A stretch of 64,000 nt of DNA, taken from NCBI RefSeq assembly GCF_002224265.1, contig NZ_CP012882.1:1426001-1490000 (forward strand). The letters run 5' to 3'. The DNA is from Vibrio vulnificus NBRC 15645 = ATCC 27562 (GTDB lineage: Bacteria; Pseudomonadota; Gammaproteobacteria; Enterobacterales; Vibrionaceae). The notes beneath the pieces are model-generated. The model saw only the letters and a program-made list of their open reading frames with translations. It was not told where the DNA came from and ran no database searches. This document shows, in pieces, positions 36,873 to 46,996 of the stretch (the first letter of the stretch is position 1; each line of letters opens with the position of its first letter). Made by a program: the position numbers and the translations under genes.

Positions 36873-38177
36873 CTATTCACGGCGGTCATGAGGAGCTTTG
36901 AGGATTTGAGTAATGCCAACCAACATTGGCAATGCATAATCAAAAAACGCTTTGATGCCCGGACACAGATAGTTCAGTCCAACTTCACCGTCTGGGGATT
37001 TGATCAAGCGATTCTTAGGACATTCACCCCAACAATATTGAAGATAGGGGCATTGCAGGCAATAGCTCGGCAGCGACTCTCTTTTCGCCATACCAAAGGT
37101 GTACTGACGCGTTGACATGGCCAGCTCACTCAAATCATGCTGCTGAATATTGGCCAGTTGATATTCGGGATACACATAGTGATCGCAACTGAATACGTCA
37201 CCATTGTGTTCTATCGCCTAGCCCTTGCCGCAGAACTCTGACGTCACGCAAAGTTGCGAAGGCAATCCCATCACCTGCGCAACGGCGGTTTCAAATAGAT
37301 TAACAAGTACACGCCCTAAATCGTTATTCACCCACTCTTCAAAGGTTGCAATAAGAAACGCTCCCCACTGCTGCGGGTCCACGGACCAATCCGTGACCAC
37401 AGACATAGGATGCCCCGGCTTGGCCAGTTCACTACCCACGACAGGGATCATCTGTTCATTCCAAAACTGCGGCGCTGTGGTTTGAAAACCATTGGATTCG
37501 ACAACGGGTGTAAACTGGAGATAAGTGGCGCCCAACTCTTGGGTAAGAAAACGATAGACCTCACGAGGATACTGAGCATTATGGCGATTCACTGCGACCA
37601 AAGCGTTAAATTTCACCCCATATTTTTTGAGCGTTTCAACCGATTTCATTACCAAATCAAAGGTGGGTTTTCCGCTTCGTGTTCGGCGATATTTATCATG
37701 AATTTCGCGCGGGCCATCGATCGACAGGCCCACAAGAAATTGGTGTTCGGCTAGAAACTGACACCACTCATCATTGAGCAAAATGCCATTCGTTTGCAGG
37801 TCATTTTCTATGCGAACGCCAACTGGCTGATATTTTTTCTGCAGTTCAACCACTTTGCGAAAGTAGTCGAGGCCGAGCAGTGTCGGCTCTCCACCTTGCC
37901 ACGAGAACACGATTTCATTGCCATCCTGGCTCGCTATGTAACTTTTGATAAATGTTTCAAGTAACTCCTCACTCATCTGAGGCTGTTTCTTTTGATGCAG
38001 CAACGCTTCTTTATGCAGATAGAAACAATACTGGCAATCAATATTGCATTTGGCACCGCCGGGTTTCGCCATCACATGAAAACGACGTTGATAACTTTGA
38101 TTTGCTTCGGGCTTTGCCGCAGTTTTCATGGGCACAATAGGCATCGCAGTTGAATGACGAGGAGTGACTTTTTGCAT
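36873..38177 (-). pseudogene. Second anaerobic sulfatase-maturating enzyme, interrupted by an amber codon
   Basis: The frame would encode about 434 residues, close to the intact paralogue at 24843. Radical SAM motif CNIDCQYCFYLHK and the SPASM cysteines (FSCDHYVYPE; CLQCPYLQYCWGECPKNRL) are all present. Codon 320 is TAG (37218-37220) in EFCGKG-stop-AIEHNGD, where the paralogue reads EICGKGLAMEPNGD; one base change from TTG (Leu) explains it. The product would stop before two of the auxiliary-cluster regions. ATG 38177 is chosen after AGAGAAA. Suppression or a sequencing error are the alternatives. Confidence 0.88.
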
Positions 38178-38273
38178 CAGTATTTCTCTTTTCTGCTGTC
38201 TCGGTATGGGCAAGACGATGAATTAAGAAGAGATAGCCTCTCCTTTTCCAAAGAGGCTATCGCTTAGACAGGA

Positions 38274-38597
38274 TTATTTCGGTACAAACGAACCCGGCGC
38301 CATGCGAGGTGGGTACGCTTTGAATGTTCCCATGACTTCTTGAACTTTCTCAATTGCTGGCATCATGAGGAATGAGCGTTCATACATCCAAGTGTCATAA
38401 CCCATACCAGTGTCTCCACGTTCGAACGGGTCGATACTCAAGTCGAATATCTTAGGTACACGCAGTTTGGTGAAAGGCTTCTGCCAAATTGCGAGACCAG
38501 TTTCATTCTCTTGGATCATGAAGTGGTATTTGTATTTGTATTTGCCATAGCGCAGTGCCAGCAGATCCCCATCATCACCAAAGATTCCTCTTTTGTA
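38274..38597 (-). pseudogene. 3' remnant of an arylsulfatase gene
   Basis: About 107 C-terminal codons remain, from GIFGDDGDLLALRYGK to PGSFVPK. Segments RVPKIFDLSIDPFERGD and YDTWMYERSFLMMPAIEKVQ line up with the end of the intact sulfatase at 39310 (IHLRADPFEKAPHESGMYLR). The catalytic N-terminal domain is absent. A GTATTT triplet duplication gives KYKYKY where KYKY would be expected. The remnant ends abruptly against a LysR remnant on the opposite strand. Confidence 0.82.
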
Positions 38598-39038
38598 ATC
38601 GAGAACGCCTACCAAGAACCCGCTGTCGTCATTTGCCGTCAGGGCCACCCTCGTATTCAAGGACAACTTAGCAAAGCCCAGTTTTATCAAGAGAGCCATT
38701 GTCTGTTTTCCGGCAAATGGAACAACACCACAGGGTTTGAGCAGCTAGCCAATGAACCTATTGAAGAGCGGATTGTCGAGATTGTGACGACGTCGCTGTC
38801 GAGTATGGCGCTCTATGTCGCCCAACGAGATTGCCTCGGCGTGGTCTCTCGTTCGTTTGCCTTAAAATGGAGTCAGGCGCTGAAACTGCAAATTCTCGAT
38901 TGCCCAATTGCTATTAGCCTGATTCCCTATAAGTTCATTTATCATAAGCGCGAGCTAAACAACCCAGCTCACCAGAGGTTGAGAGAGAAGATAAAAGCGC
39001 AACTCGAACAAGCACACGCCCATCCCATCGAACTATAA
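38598..39038 (+). pseudogene. 3' remnant of a LysR-family regulator gene
   Basis: About 145 codons of the LysR effector-binding domain remain (EPAVVICRQGHPRIQG at the start; IVTTSLSSMALYVAQRDCLG; AHQRLREKIKAQLEQA at the end), without the wHTH. Its 5' edge meets the 5' edge of the sulfatase remnant at about 38,590-38,610. The original pair was therefore divergent, and one deletion removed both starts and the shared promoter. The exact joint is uncertain by about 15 bases. Confidence 0.78.
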
Positions 39039-39042
39039 ACAC

Positions 39043-39074
39043 GAGCGTCGAAATCACAGCCGCTTTCGACGCTC
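39043..39074 (+). terminator. Hairpin after the LysR remnant
   Basis: GAGCGTCGAAA and TTTCGACGCTC form an 11-bp stem with a 10-base loop just after the remnant stop. A long T run is missing. Confidence 0.6.
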
Positions 39075-39309
39075 ACTTCGACGGACAAAACCCGGTTGTT
39101 AAAACGTGATTGAGCGTTCATTTTTCATCATAGCGAGCGGCACGGCATTCCACCGCTCTCCTTGTCGATGAAGGCGTCAAGCGCTTCGCATAACCATTGG
39201 TTATATTGACTATAAAGCGACAATTTCCAGCCACATCATTAGCTTATTAGCCATCTTAATGCAGGAAAACCTGTTTTTTCTGCTTCCTCTACCCCTTATT
39301 GGAGTTTCT

Positions 39310-40875
39310 ATGGCAAACCAAATAAGCAAACTGGCGATCGGTATTGGTGTTCTTGCAACCTCTGGTGCCGCAACGGCTGCTGACAAGCCAAATATTCTAG
39401 CCATTTTTGGCGACGATGTTGGTTACTGGAACATCAGCGCCTATAACCAAGGCATGATGGGCTATCAAACACCGAACATTGACCGTATTGCTAACGAAGG
39501 CGCACTGTTCACCGATCACTATGGTCAACAATCTTGTACCGCAGGCCGTGCCTCTTTCATTACTGGCCAAGAGCCGTTTAGAACTGGGCTGTTAACCATC
39601 GGCATGCCCGGCTCAAAACACGGCATTCCTGATTGGGCACCCACTATTGCGGATTTGTTGAAAGAGCAAGGCTACATGACCGCGCAGTTCGGCAAAAACC
39701 ATTTAGGCGATCAAGACCAACATCTGCCAACCAATCACGGGTTTGACGAGTTCTTTGGCAATCTATACCACCTCAATGCAGAAGAAGAACCAGAGACTTA
39801 CTACTATCCAAAAGATCCTGAGTTCCGCAAAAACTACGGCCCTCGTGGCGTGATCAAATCTTATGCTGACGGCAAAATTGAAGACACCGGTCCAATGACG
39901 CGTAAACGTATGGAGCACGCAGACGAAGAGTTCTTGGAATCCTCGCTCGCCTTCATGGAAAAAGCGGTAAAAGCCGATAAACCGTTCTTCATTTGGCACA
40001 ACACCACGCGCATGCATGTGTGGACGCGCCTTCAAGAAAAGTACCAAGGTAAATCGGGCGTGAGCATTTACGCAGATGGCATGTTGGAGCACGATGACCA
40101 AGTGGGCATCCTACTCGACAAGCTCGACGAACTGGGCGTTGCTGACAACACAATTGTTATCTATTCAACCGACAATGGTGCAGAAACCGTGACATGGCCT
40201 GATGGCGGCGCAACACCATTTTATGGTGAAAAAGGGACGACTTGGGAAGGCGGCATGCGTGTTCCACAACTTGTTCGTTGGCCAGGTGTCATCAAACCAG
40301 GAAGCAAATTCAATGACATGATGGCCCACCAAGACTGGTTGCCAACCTTAATGGCAGCCGCAGGTGTACCGAATGTGAAAGAGAAACTCGCCAAAGGCTA
40401 TAAAGCGAATGGTAAAGAGTGGCGTGTTCATATCGATGGCTATAACTTTAAGCCTTATTTCGAAGGTAAGGAGAAGAAAGCCCCACGCGAATCGCTTCTT
40501 TACTTCACGGCTAATGGTGAACTGAACGCCATTCGTTGGAACGATTGGAAGCTAAACTTTGCGGTAATGGAAGGCGATATTTCAAACGCGATTCGCTTCT
40601 CTCCAAACTGGCCACAAATCATACACTTACGTGCAGATCCATTTGAGAAAGCGCCACACGAATCGGGCATGTATCTACGTTGGATGGCAGACAACATTTG
40701 GTTGTTTGTACCCGTTCAAGACGTTATTGGGGATTTCTTCAAAACATTGCCTGATTACCCAATGCAACAAGGTGAGATGATGAACCCAGCGTCCATCAGC
40801 TATCAATCACTGGGTTTGCAAGGAAAGATGAAGCAACTTGAGCAACTGCAAAAAGAAGTGCAGAAAATCAAGTAA
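39310..40875 (+). CDS. Exported sulfatase of the Cys type (CTAGR)
   Basis: This 521-residue arylsulfatase has a signal peptide (ISKLAIGIGVLATSGAATAA), the metal pair in AIFGDDVGYW, the formylglycine site SCTAGRASFITGQ (Cys about 76), GKNHLGD, and STDNGAE with the second metal pair. CxAxR is a variant of CxPxR that anSMEs can modify. It hydrolyses sulfate esters in the periplasm; the substrate is unknown. GGAG lies 7 bases before ATG 39310. It is monocistronic with its own terminator and close to two maturase loci, one intact. Confidence 0.95.
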   Translation: MANQISKLAIGIGVLATSGAATAADKPNILAIFGDDVGYWNISAYNQGMMGYQTPNIDRIANEGALFTDHYGQQSCTAGRASFITGQEPFRTGLLTIGMPGSKHGIPDWAPTIADLLKEQGYMTAQFGKNHLGDQDQHLPTNHGFDEFFGNLYHLNAEEEPETYYYPKDPEFRKNYGPRGVIKSYADGKIEDTGPMTRKRMEHADEEFLESSLAFMEKAVKADKPFFIWHNTTRMHVWTRLQEKYQGKSGVSIYADGMLEHDDQVGILLDKLDELGVADNTIVIYSTDNGAETVTWPDGGATPFYGEKGTTWEGGMRVPQLVRWPGVIKPGSKFNDMMAHQDWLPTLMAAAGVPNVKEKLAKGYKANGKEWRVHIDGYNFKPYFEGKEKKAPRESLLYFTANGELNAIRWNDWKLNFAVMEGDISNAIRFSPNWPQIIHLRADPFEKAPHESGMYLRWMADNIWLFVPVQDVIGDFFKTLPDYPMQQGEMMNPASISYQSLGLQGKMKQLEQLQKEVQKIK

Positions 40876-40897
40876 CCTTATCTCCCCTCTTTCTATC

Positions 40898-40927
40898 AGC
40901 CGCTCCAAATGTGAGCGGCTTTTTTTG
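40898..40927 (+). terminator. Terminator of the sulfatase gene
   Basis: AGCCGCTC and GAGCGGCT pair around 7 bases and run into eight T residues. Confidence 0.92.
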
Positions 40928-40965
40928 TTGTATGGGCAGTTGTATGGACAAAAAAGGTGCTAAAT

Positions 40966-40998
40966 AAAAAGGCCCAGTCACTCAAGTAACTGGGCCTA
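40966..40998 (-). terminator. Terminator of ackA
   Basis: AGGCCCAGT and ACTGGGCCT form a 9-bp stem; on the minus strand it is followed by TTTTT. Confidence 0.9.
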
Positions 40999-41022
40999 TC
41001 AATCAGCAGTAAAGAGCTGTCA

Positions 41023-42216
41023 TTACAGCAGTTCAACCGACTGCTGAGCAATCACGAATTCTTCGTTGGTTGGAATAACCATCGCCACTGCGTTTAGCAA
41101 TGCCGATGTTGCAATCACACCTGCATTACCGAAACGAGCATCTTCGTTGCCTTTTTCATCTTCAACAAAACCAAGAAGTTTCAGATTCTTAAGGATCTCA
41201 CGACGAATGGGTAGTGAGTTTTCGCCAATGCCGCCAGTGAAGATGATGCCGTCAAAAGAATCTAGCGCAGCTAGGTATGACGCAATGTATTTCGCGACAC
41301 GGTAGGTGAACACTTGGAATGCCAGCGTCGCGCCTTCGTGGCCCTGTTCCATCGCTTCTAAAATGCCACGAGCGTCGCTAGTTAGGCCAGATACACCTAA
41401 GAAGCCAGAAGCTTTATTTAGCGAGTTGAACACTTTCTCTTGAGACCAACCTTTCTTAAGTAGGTATTCAATAATGCCAGGGTCTAGGTCACCACAACGA
41501 GTTCCCATCATAAGGCCAGAAAGCGGCGTGAAGCCCATAGAGGTATCGACAGATTCACCATTGTTAATTGCACACACTGAAGCACCATTGCCAAGGTGTA
41601 CAGAGATGAAGCTAGACTCTTCAATTGACTTGTTCAGCATTTTCGCTGCTTCGCGACTTACGAAGTAGTGGCTGGTACCATGGAAACCGTAGCGACGAAT
41701 ACCGAAATCCGTGTATAACTCGTTCGCGATAGCGCCTGTAAACGCACGCTTTGGCATAGTTTGGTGGAAAGCGGTATCAAACACAGCAAACTGAGGAAGT
41801 GCTGGAAAGGCTTCCATCGCCGCACGAATACCGATAGCACCCGCAGGGTTATGCAGAGGAGCAAGATCGGCAAGCTTCTCGATCTCTGCCGTCACTTCCT
41901 CATTAATACGTACTGTCGACGTGAATTTCTCACCACCGTGTACAATTCGGTGCCCTACAGCAACGATATCTTTCGTCAAACCTAATTCTTCAGTCAAACC
42001 AACCAGTTTGCCGATAGCGATTTTGTGGTGGTTATCTTCACCTTCAATGGCAATCTCAGTTTTTTCGCCAGAGTATTTCCAGCTCATGCGCGCATCTTCC
42101 AGACCGAAACACTCACCCAAGCCACTCAACACGGCTTCACCAGTGACAGAGTTTATGACTGCAAACTTGAGAGAAGAGCTACCCGAGTTGATAACCAATA
42201 CGAACGAATTAGACAT
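41023..42216 (-). CDS. ackA: Acetate kinase
   Basis: This 397-residue enzyme makes acetyl phosphate and ADP from acetate and ATP, reversibly. Signatures are VLVINSGSSSLKF at the N-terminus, GHRIVHGG, FDTAFHQTMP, RRYGFHGTSH (catalytic His) and IIFTGGIGENS. Length is standard. No pta gene is next to it, so this is probably a second, stand-alone copy rather than the ackA-pta operon; that cannot be confirmed within the window. About 340 bases without a gene separate it from deaD. Confidence 0.95.
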   Translation of the reverse strand: MSNSFVLVINSGSSSLKFAVINSVTGEAVLSGLGECFGLEDARMSWKYSGEKTEIAIEGEDNHHKIAIGKLVGLTEELGLTKDIVAVGHRIVHGGEKFTSTVRINEEVTAEIEKLADLAPLHNPAGAIGIRAAMEAFPALPQFAVFDTAFHQTMPKRAFTGAIANELYTDFGIRRYGFHGTSHYFVSREAAKMLNKSIEESSFISVHLGNGASVCAINNGESVDTSMGFTPLSGLMMGTRCGDLDPGIIEYLLKKGWSQEKVFNSLNKASGFLGVSGLTSDARGILEAMEQGHEGATLAFQVFTYRVAKYIASYLAALDSFDGIIFTGGIGENSLPIRREILKNLKLLGFVEDEKGNEDARFGNAGVIATSALLNAVAMVIPTNEEFVIAQQSVELL

Positions 42217-42512
42217 TAAGTTTATTTCCTGTTGTGGAGCGGAATATAAGGGACCGACGCCAAGGCGCGATGTTCATTCATTGTTGAAACCATTATTCAA
42301 TAATTTTTGAATCTTTCAACTATCTTTTAGTTCAATTGTTTAGGTCACGACTTTTTTGTTGATCTACCGCAATTTTTGATTTTATTTGAAGCGAAAAATT
42401 ATATAACCATAGTGCAAGTGACATCATATGTTATAAGCATTCGTTGCCCTCAACTTACAACAATGTTATTCACTTAAGCCCATAATGGTGCAGATCTTTG
42501 AAAATTTGAGCG

Positions 42513-42537
42513 AAAAAAAACCGGGTTATCACCCGGC
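42513..42537 (-). terminator. Terminator of deaD
   Basis: CCGGG and CCCGG form a short GC stem (plus GC/AA extensions); on the minus strand it is followed by eight T residues. Confidence 0.88.
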
Positions 42538-42557
42538 TTTCTTTAAATCGTATTGGA

Positions 42558-44495
42558 TTAGTCTTCGTTGCGACGTGGACGACCGTGGCCACGCTCACCA
42601 CGATGGTTACCACGGTGATCACCACCACGGTTGCGATCAAAACGACGCTCACCGTCACGGTTACCACGGAAACCACCTTCGCGACCACCTTCACGGTTAC
42701 CACGGTAGCCACCTTCACGACCACCTTCGCGATTGCCTTCGCGATTGCCACGGTAGCCGCCTTCACGACGACCGCCTTCGCGGAAACCACCTTCACGGCG
42801 AGCACCATCACGACGACCACGGTTTTCGTTGAAATCGTTGAAGTCACAAACAACGGCACCCACTTCTTTCTGACGAATACGCAGTTTACGAAGTTTGCTT
42901 GCAGCTTGTGTGCTCATCGCTTTTGGTAGCTGAACAAACGTGTGCTCTTGAGCCAGTTTGATTGCACCAATGGAACCTTTACCTAAGCCAAGTTCGTTTG
43001 CCAGTGCGCCTACGATGTCTTTCACTTGAACACCTTGCTCACGGCCAACTTGAAGTTGGTAAGTATCCCAATCTTGGTTGCTGTTAAAGCTTTCACGACG
43101 ACCGCCATTGTCACGACTTTCACGACGCTCACGACGGTTTTGCTTATCGCGCTCAATCGCTTCGATCATTGGGTCTTCGCCAATGTAGAATAGCGGACGT
43201 TTGCCTTGCTGACGCTTCAATAGAATCGCCGCTAGAACGCTTGAGTCGATCTCTAGACGCTCTTCTAGTTTCTCGATTAGCTCTGCGAACTTATCAAGCG
43301 CTTTATGCTCGATGTCAGCTTGAAGCTCAGCGGCAAGTTTATCTAGACGCGCTGCTGCAACTTTGTCACGAAGTGGCAGTTGGATCTCTTCCATAGAAGA
43401 CTTAGTAACACGCTCGATAGTACGAAGCATGCGAATTTGGTTTGTGCGAACAAGAAGGATCGCTTTACCTTGACGTCCTGCACGGCCAGTACGACCGATA
43501 CGGTGGATGTATGACTCAACATCGAATGGGATGTCGTAGTTAAACACGTGAGTGATACGTGGCACGTCTAGACCACGAGCAACAACGTCTGTCGCAACAA
43601 GGATATCGATAACACCTTGTTTGATGTGATCAACCGTGCGCTCACGTAGAGACTGAGGAATATCACCGTGTAGTGCTGCTGCTTTGAAGCCGCGTGCACA
43701 TAGCCAATCCGCTAGACGCTCAGTGTCTTGACGAGTACGTACGAACACGATTGATGCATCTGTCTCTTCTGTTTCTAGAAGACGAGACATTGCTTCATCT
43801 TTTTCTACGCCTTTAACAACCCAGAACTGCTGTGCAACTTTATCTACAGTGTGGTTTTTACCTGCAACGTCGACAGTGACTGGATCACGCAAGAAGCGCT
43901 CAACAATGTTTTTCAGCATTGGAGGCATAGTTGCAGAGAACAGTACGCGTTGTGCAGATGATGGAGCGTGCTCCATGATTTCCGTTACATCGTCAACGAA
44001 ACCCATGTTTAGCATTTCGTCTGCTTCATCAAGAACGAAAGTATGCACTTCACCTAAGTCTAGGCGCTCGCGGTTGATAAGGTCTTGAACACGGCCCGGA
44101 GTACCCACGATAACGTGAGCGCCATTCTTAAGAGCACGCATTTGATCAACGATAGATGCACCACCGTAGATCTCTAGTACTTTCAAACCACGGATGTTTT
44201 GACCAAGGTTTTTCATCTCAGCCGCAACCTGGATCGCTAGCTCACGAGTTGGAGCCAGTACGATTGCTTGAGGTTTACGCTGTGCGAGATCAAGTTTGTT
44301 GAGAAGAGGCAGAGAAAATGCTGCCGTTTTGCCCGTACCCGTTTGTGCTTTACCTAGCGCATCCACACCTTGTAAAAGATGAGGAATCGCAGCTGCCTGA
44401 ATCGGTGTTGGCGAAACAAAGCCCATACCATCAAGAGCGGAAAGGATAGCATCATTCAGCTCTAAATCGCTGAATTGAATTACAGAATCTTGCAT
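42558..44495 (-). CDS. deaD: DEAD-box RNA helicase DeaD/CsdA with Arg/Gly-rich tail
   Basis: This 645-residue cold-shock-type RNA helicase has the Q motif (PTPIQ), AQTGTGKTA, APTRELA, VLDEADEML, FSATMP, and HRIGRTGRAGR. The middle has the DeaD RNA-binding domain (QVKDIVGALANELGLGKGSI). The last about 85 residues are repeats of RREGG, YRGNREGG and FRGNRDG. It unwinds structured RNA in ribosome assembly and mRNA decay. A 377-base divergent interval separates it from rnb; a long leader is expected, as in E. coli csdA. AGGAT precedes the ATG. Confidence 0.96.
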   Translation of the reverse strand: MQDSVIQFSDLELNDAILSALDGMGFVSPTPIQAAAIPHLLQGVDALGKAQTGTGKTAAFSLPLLNKLDLAQRKPQAIVLAPTRELAIQVAAEMKNLGQNIRGLKVLEIYGGASIVDQMRALKNGAHVIVGTPGRVQDLINRERLDLGEVHTFVLDEADEMLNMGFVDDVTEIMEHAPSSAQRVLFSATMPPMLKNIVERFLRDPVTVDVAGKNHTVDKVAQQFWVVKGVEKDEAMSRLLETEETDASIVFVRTRQDTERLADWLCARGFKAAALHGDIPQSLRERTVDHIKQGVIDILVATDVVARGLDVPRITHVFNYDIPFDVESYIHRIGRTGRAGRQGKAILLVRTNQIRMLRTIERVTKSSMEEIQLPLRDKVAAARLDKLAAELQADIEHKALDKFAELIEKLEERLEIDSSVLAAILLKRQQGKRPLFYIGEDPMIEAIERDKQNRRERRESRDNGGRRESFNSNQDWDTYQLQVGREQGVQVKDIVGALANELGLGKGSIGAIKLAQEHTFVQLPKAMSTQAASKLRKLRIRQKEVGAVVCDFNDFNENRGRRDGARREGGFREGGRREGGYRGNREGNREGGREGGYRGNREGGREGGFRGNRDGERRFDRNRGGDHRGNHRGERGHGRPRRNED

Positions 44496-44872
44496 TGGGA
44501 TCCTACTGTATTAATTGTAAAAATGGGTCCCACAAGCTCTTCTCATTCGATACTGGTCCATTCAGATGCTGCTTTTTAATTCAAAGCAACACAGTACTAA
44601 AACGCTACAAGCCATTGGGGACGACTTAAGGGAGGCGGATTATTCCCTAAAAGCATAAAAAAAGCCAGAAAAAATTGAATTTCATCACAATTATTTCTTT
44701 GAATTCTCTTCACATACGCTTGCTACTCGCTCAGCCCCCGAAAAACAAGGCTTCAAGACGAATATTATTTGCACAATTTTTATCGAGACTGGGGGGTTAA
44801 ACCGGGTTTTGGTAGCAATAACGCGGCGCAATGATTATAGTGTGCCCAATTTCAAACATAAGTTTAGTAAAG
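44496..44872. promoter_or_regulatory. Divergent promoter and leader region of deaD and rnb
   Basis: This 377-base gap has no ORF of its own. It includes a GGGAGGCGGATTATTCCC-type hairpin candidate near 44,630-44,655 and ATTATAGTG near 44,835, a possible -10 for rnb. A long structured 5' leader for deaD, with cold-regulated control, is known for csdA in E. coli and is inferred here. Confidence 0.45.
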
Positions 44873-46867
44873 ATGTTTCAAGATAACCCACTTTTAGCCC
44901 AGCTTAAGCAACAAATTCAGGAAAATCTGCCAAAGAAAGAAGGCACGATTAAAGCAACCGAAAAAGGTTTTGGCTTTCTCGAAGTCGATAGCAAGACAAG
45001 TTTCTTTATTCCACCCGCCTACATGAAGAAATGTATGCACGGTGATAAGGTGATCGCCATTATCCGCACCGAAAACGAACGCGAAGTGGCTGAGCCACAA
45101 GAGCTTGTCGAGCAGATGCTCAATCGCTTCATCGGTCGTGTGAAAATGTTCAAAGGAAAATTAAATGTTGTTCCTGATCATCCTCAACTGAAGAAGATGT
45201 CTCTCAAAGCCAAAACGAAGAAAGGTCTTAATCCTCAAGAGTTTGCAGAAGGCGACTGGGTTGTTGGCCATCTGATCCGTCACCCACTAAAAGATGACAA
45301 CGGTTTCTTTGTTGAAATCAGCGAAAAAATTACCGATGCCAATGACAAGATCGCACCATGGTGGGTAACGCTGGCAGAAAACGATCTGCCTAACTCAGAG
45401 CCTGCCGGTATCGACGATTGGCAAATTAAAGATGATGCGGATCTTGAACGTATCGACATGACGCATATCCCTTTTGTGACCATCGATGGTGAGTCAACAA
45501 AAGACATGGACGATGCACTCTACGCGAAGAAAAACGACGCTGGCGATTTTGAGTTGACGATTGCCATTGCCGATCCAACTGCTTATATCACACCAGATGA
45601 TGAAATGGACAAGGTTGCACGAGAGCGTGGCTTTACCATTTATCTTCCTGGACGCAACATCCCAATGCTGCCTCGTGACCTTGCTGATGAACTGTGTTCG
45701 CTAATCGAAGGTGAAATCCGCCCTGCCCTTTGCTGCACAGTCACCGTCAGTAAAGACGGCGTGATTGGCGATGATATCCAGTTCTTTGCGGCAAACATCA
45801 AGTCGCACGCCCGTTTGGCGTATGACAATGTCTCCGACTGGCTCGAAACAGGCAGCTGTGAAAAATGGCAACCAAGCGAAGAAATTGCTGCCATCGTGCG
45901 TGACCTATACCAGTTCTCGCAAGCTCGCGCTGAATGGCGAGAGAAGAATGCTGTCGTGTTCCCAGATCGTCCAGATTACCGTTTTGAACTGAGTGAAGAT
46001 AACGATGTCGTTGCGATTCACGCAGACATGCGTCGCAGTGCAAACCGCTTAGTCGAAGAGTCGATGATCACAGCCAACATTTGTGCGGGTAAAACACTGC
46101 AAGCCCATTTCGGTACTGGCGTATTTAACTGCCATGCAGGCTTCAAACCAGAGAAGATTGCCGATGTAGTGGAACTGGTTAACCCAGACGGTACGTTGGA
46201 GTTCACAGCTGAGTCGATTGCCACTCGTGAAGGTTTTGCTGCGCTACGCCGCTGGTTAAGCAAACAAGAAACGACTTATCTTGATAACCGAATTCGCAAA
46301 TTCCAAACCTACAGTGAAGTGAGCAACCAGCCTTTACCGCACTATGCGATGGGCCTTGATATCTACGCAACTTGGACATCTCCAATTCGTAAATATGGCG
46401 ATATGATCAACCATCGTATGCTTAAGGCACTAATTCTAAACAAAGAGCCTGTGCAAAAACCGGATGATAGTGTCGGCGAAGAGCTTGCTTTACACCGCAA
46501 ACATCACAAGATTGCAGAACGTAATGTTGCAGACTGGCTGTATGCACGCACTCTAGCAGACGCTCCAGCAAATCAAACGCTGTTTACCGGTGAAATCTTC
46601 GATATTAACCGTGCTGGTATGCGCATCCGTTTACTTGAAAATGGCGCTGCGGCATTCATCCCTGGTTCTCTTATTATTGATAATAAAGAAAGAATTGAGT
46701 GCAATGGTGACCTAGGTACTGTTTCTATCGATAAAGAAGTGGTATACAAACTGGGAGACGTTCTTGAAGTCGTGTTAGCTGACGTTAACCAGGAGAACAG
46801 AAGCCTGGTTGCGAAACCTACCCAAGTATTCGCTGAATTACCCGTGGTAGAAGAAACTCAGAATTAA
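44873..46867 (+). CDS. rnb: Exoribonuclease II
   Basis: This 664-residue 3'-5' hydrolytic exoribonuclease has N-terminal cold-shock domains ([20 protein letters not shown]), the RNB catalytic block [17 protein letters not shown] with metal-binding Asp residues, [17 protein letters not shown], and a C-terminal S1 domain ([20 protein letters not shown]). Length fits RNase II, not RNase R. ATG 44873 ([13 protein letters not shown]) is the family start; the frame is open 14 codons upstream. It is divergent from deaD, and RNA helicase with RNase may be co-regulated. Confidence 0.95.
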   Translation: MFQDNPLLAQLKQQIQENLPKKEGTIKATEKGFGFLEVDSKTSFFIPPAYMKKCMHGDKVIAIIRTENEREVAEPQELVEQMLNRFIGRVKMFKGKLNVVPDHPQLKKMSLKAKTKKGLNPQEFAEGDWVVGHLIRHPLKDDNGFFVEISEKITDANDKIAPWWVTLAENDLPNSEPAGIDDWQIKDDADLERIDMTHIPFVTIDGESTKDMDDALYAKKNDAGDFELTIAIADPTAYITPDDEMDKVARERGFTIYLPGRNIPMLPRDLADELCSLIEGEIRPALCCTVTVSKDGVIGDDIQFFAANIKSHARLAYDNVSDWLETGSCEKWQPSEEIAAIVRDLYQFSQARAEWREKNAVVFPDRPDYRFELSEDNDVVAIHADMRRSANRLVEESMITANICAGKTLQAHFGTGVFNCHAGFKPEKIADVVELVNPDGTLEFTAESIATREGFAALRRWLSKQETTYLDNRIRKFQTYSEVSNQPLPHYAMGLDIYATWTSPIRKYGDMINHRMLKALILNKEPVQKPDDSVGEELALHRKHHKIAERNVADWLYARTLADAPANQTLFTGEIFDINRAGMRIRLLENGAAAFIPGSLIIDNKERIECNGDLGTVSIDKEVVYKLGDVLEVVLADVNQENRSLVAKPTQVFAELPVVEETQN

Positions 46868-46873
46868 CATCTT

Positions 46874-46901
46874 AAAAAGCGTTCAAATGAACGCTTTTTT
46901 T
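46874..46901 (+). terminator. Terminator of rnb
   Basis: AAAAAGCGTTC and GAACGCTTTTT form an 11-bp stem with a short loop, then T residues. Confidence 0.95.
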
Positions 46902-46996
46902 ATACCACCAATTCACAAAAACGTGATTTTCATTGGTAACACTGCAAGAACAGTTCTATTAAATATAACTATATTCATTCAGTGGTAAGCTACTTT

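Noticed and set aside
37218..37220. TAG in the second maturase read as pyrrolysine or another recoded residue
   Set aside because: Vibrio has no known pyrrolysine system, the paralogue has Leu at this position, and no recoding signal is visible; a nonsense mutation or read error is simpler.
42485..42929. Long plus-strand frames opposite the deaD tail, rich in His and Thr
   Set aside because: They are antisense shadows of the Arg/Gly codon repeats in deaD; composition is explained by that and they have no ribosome-binding site.
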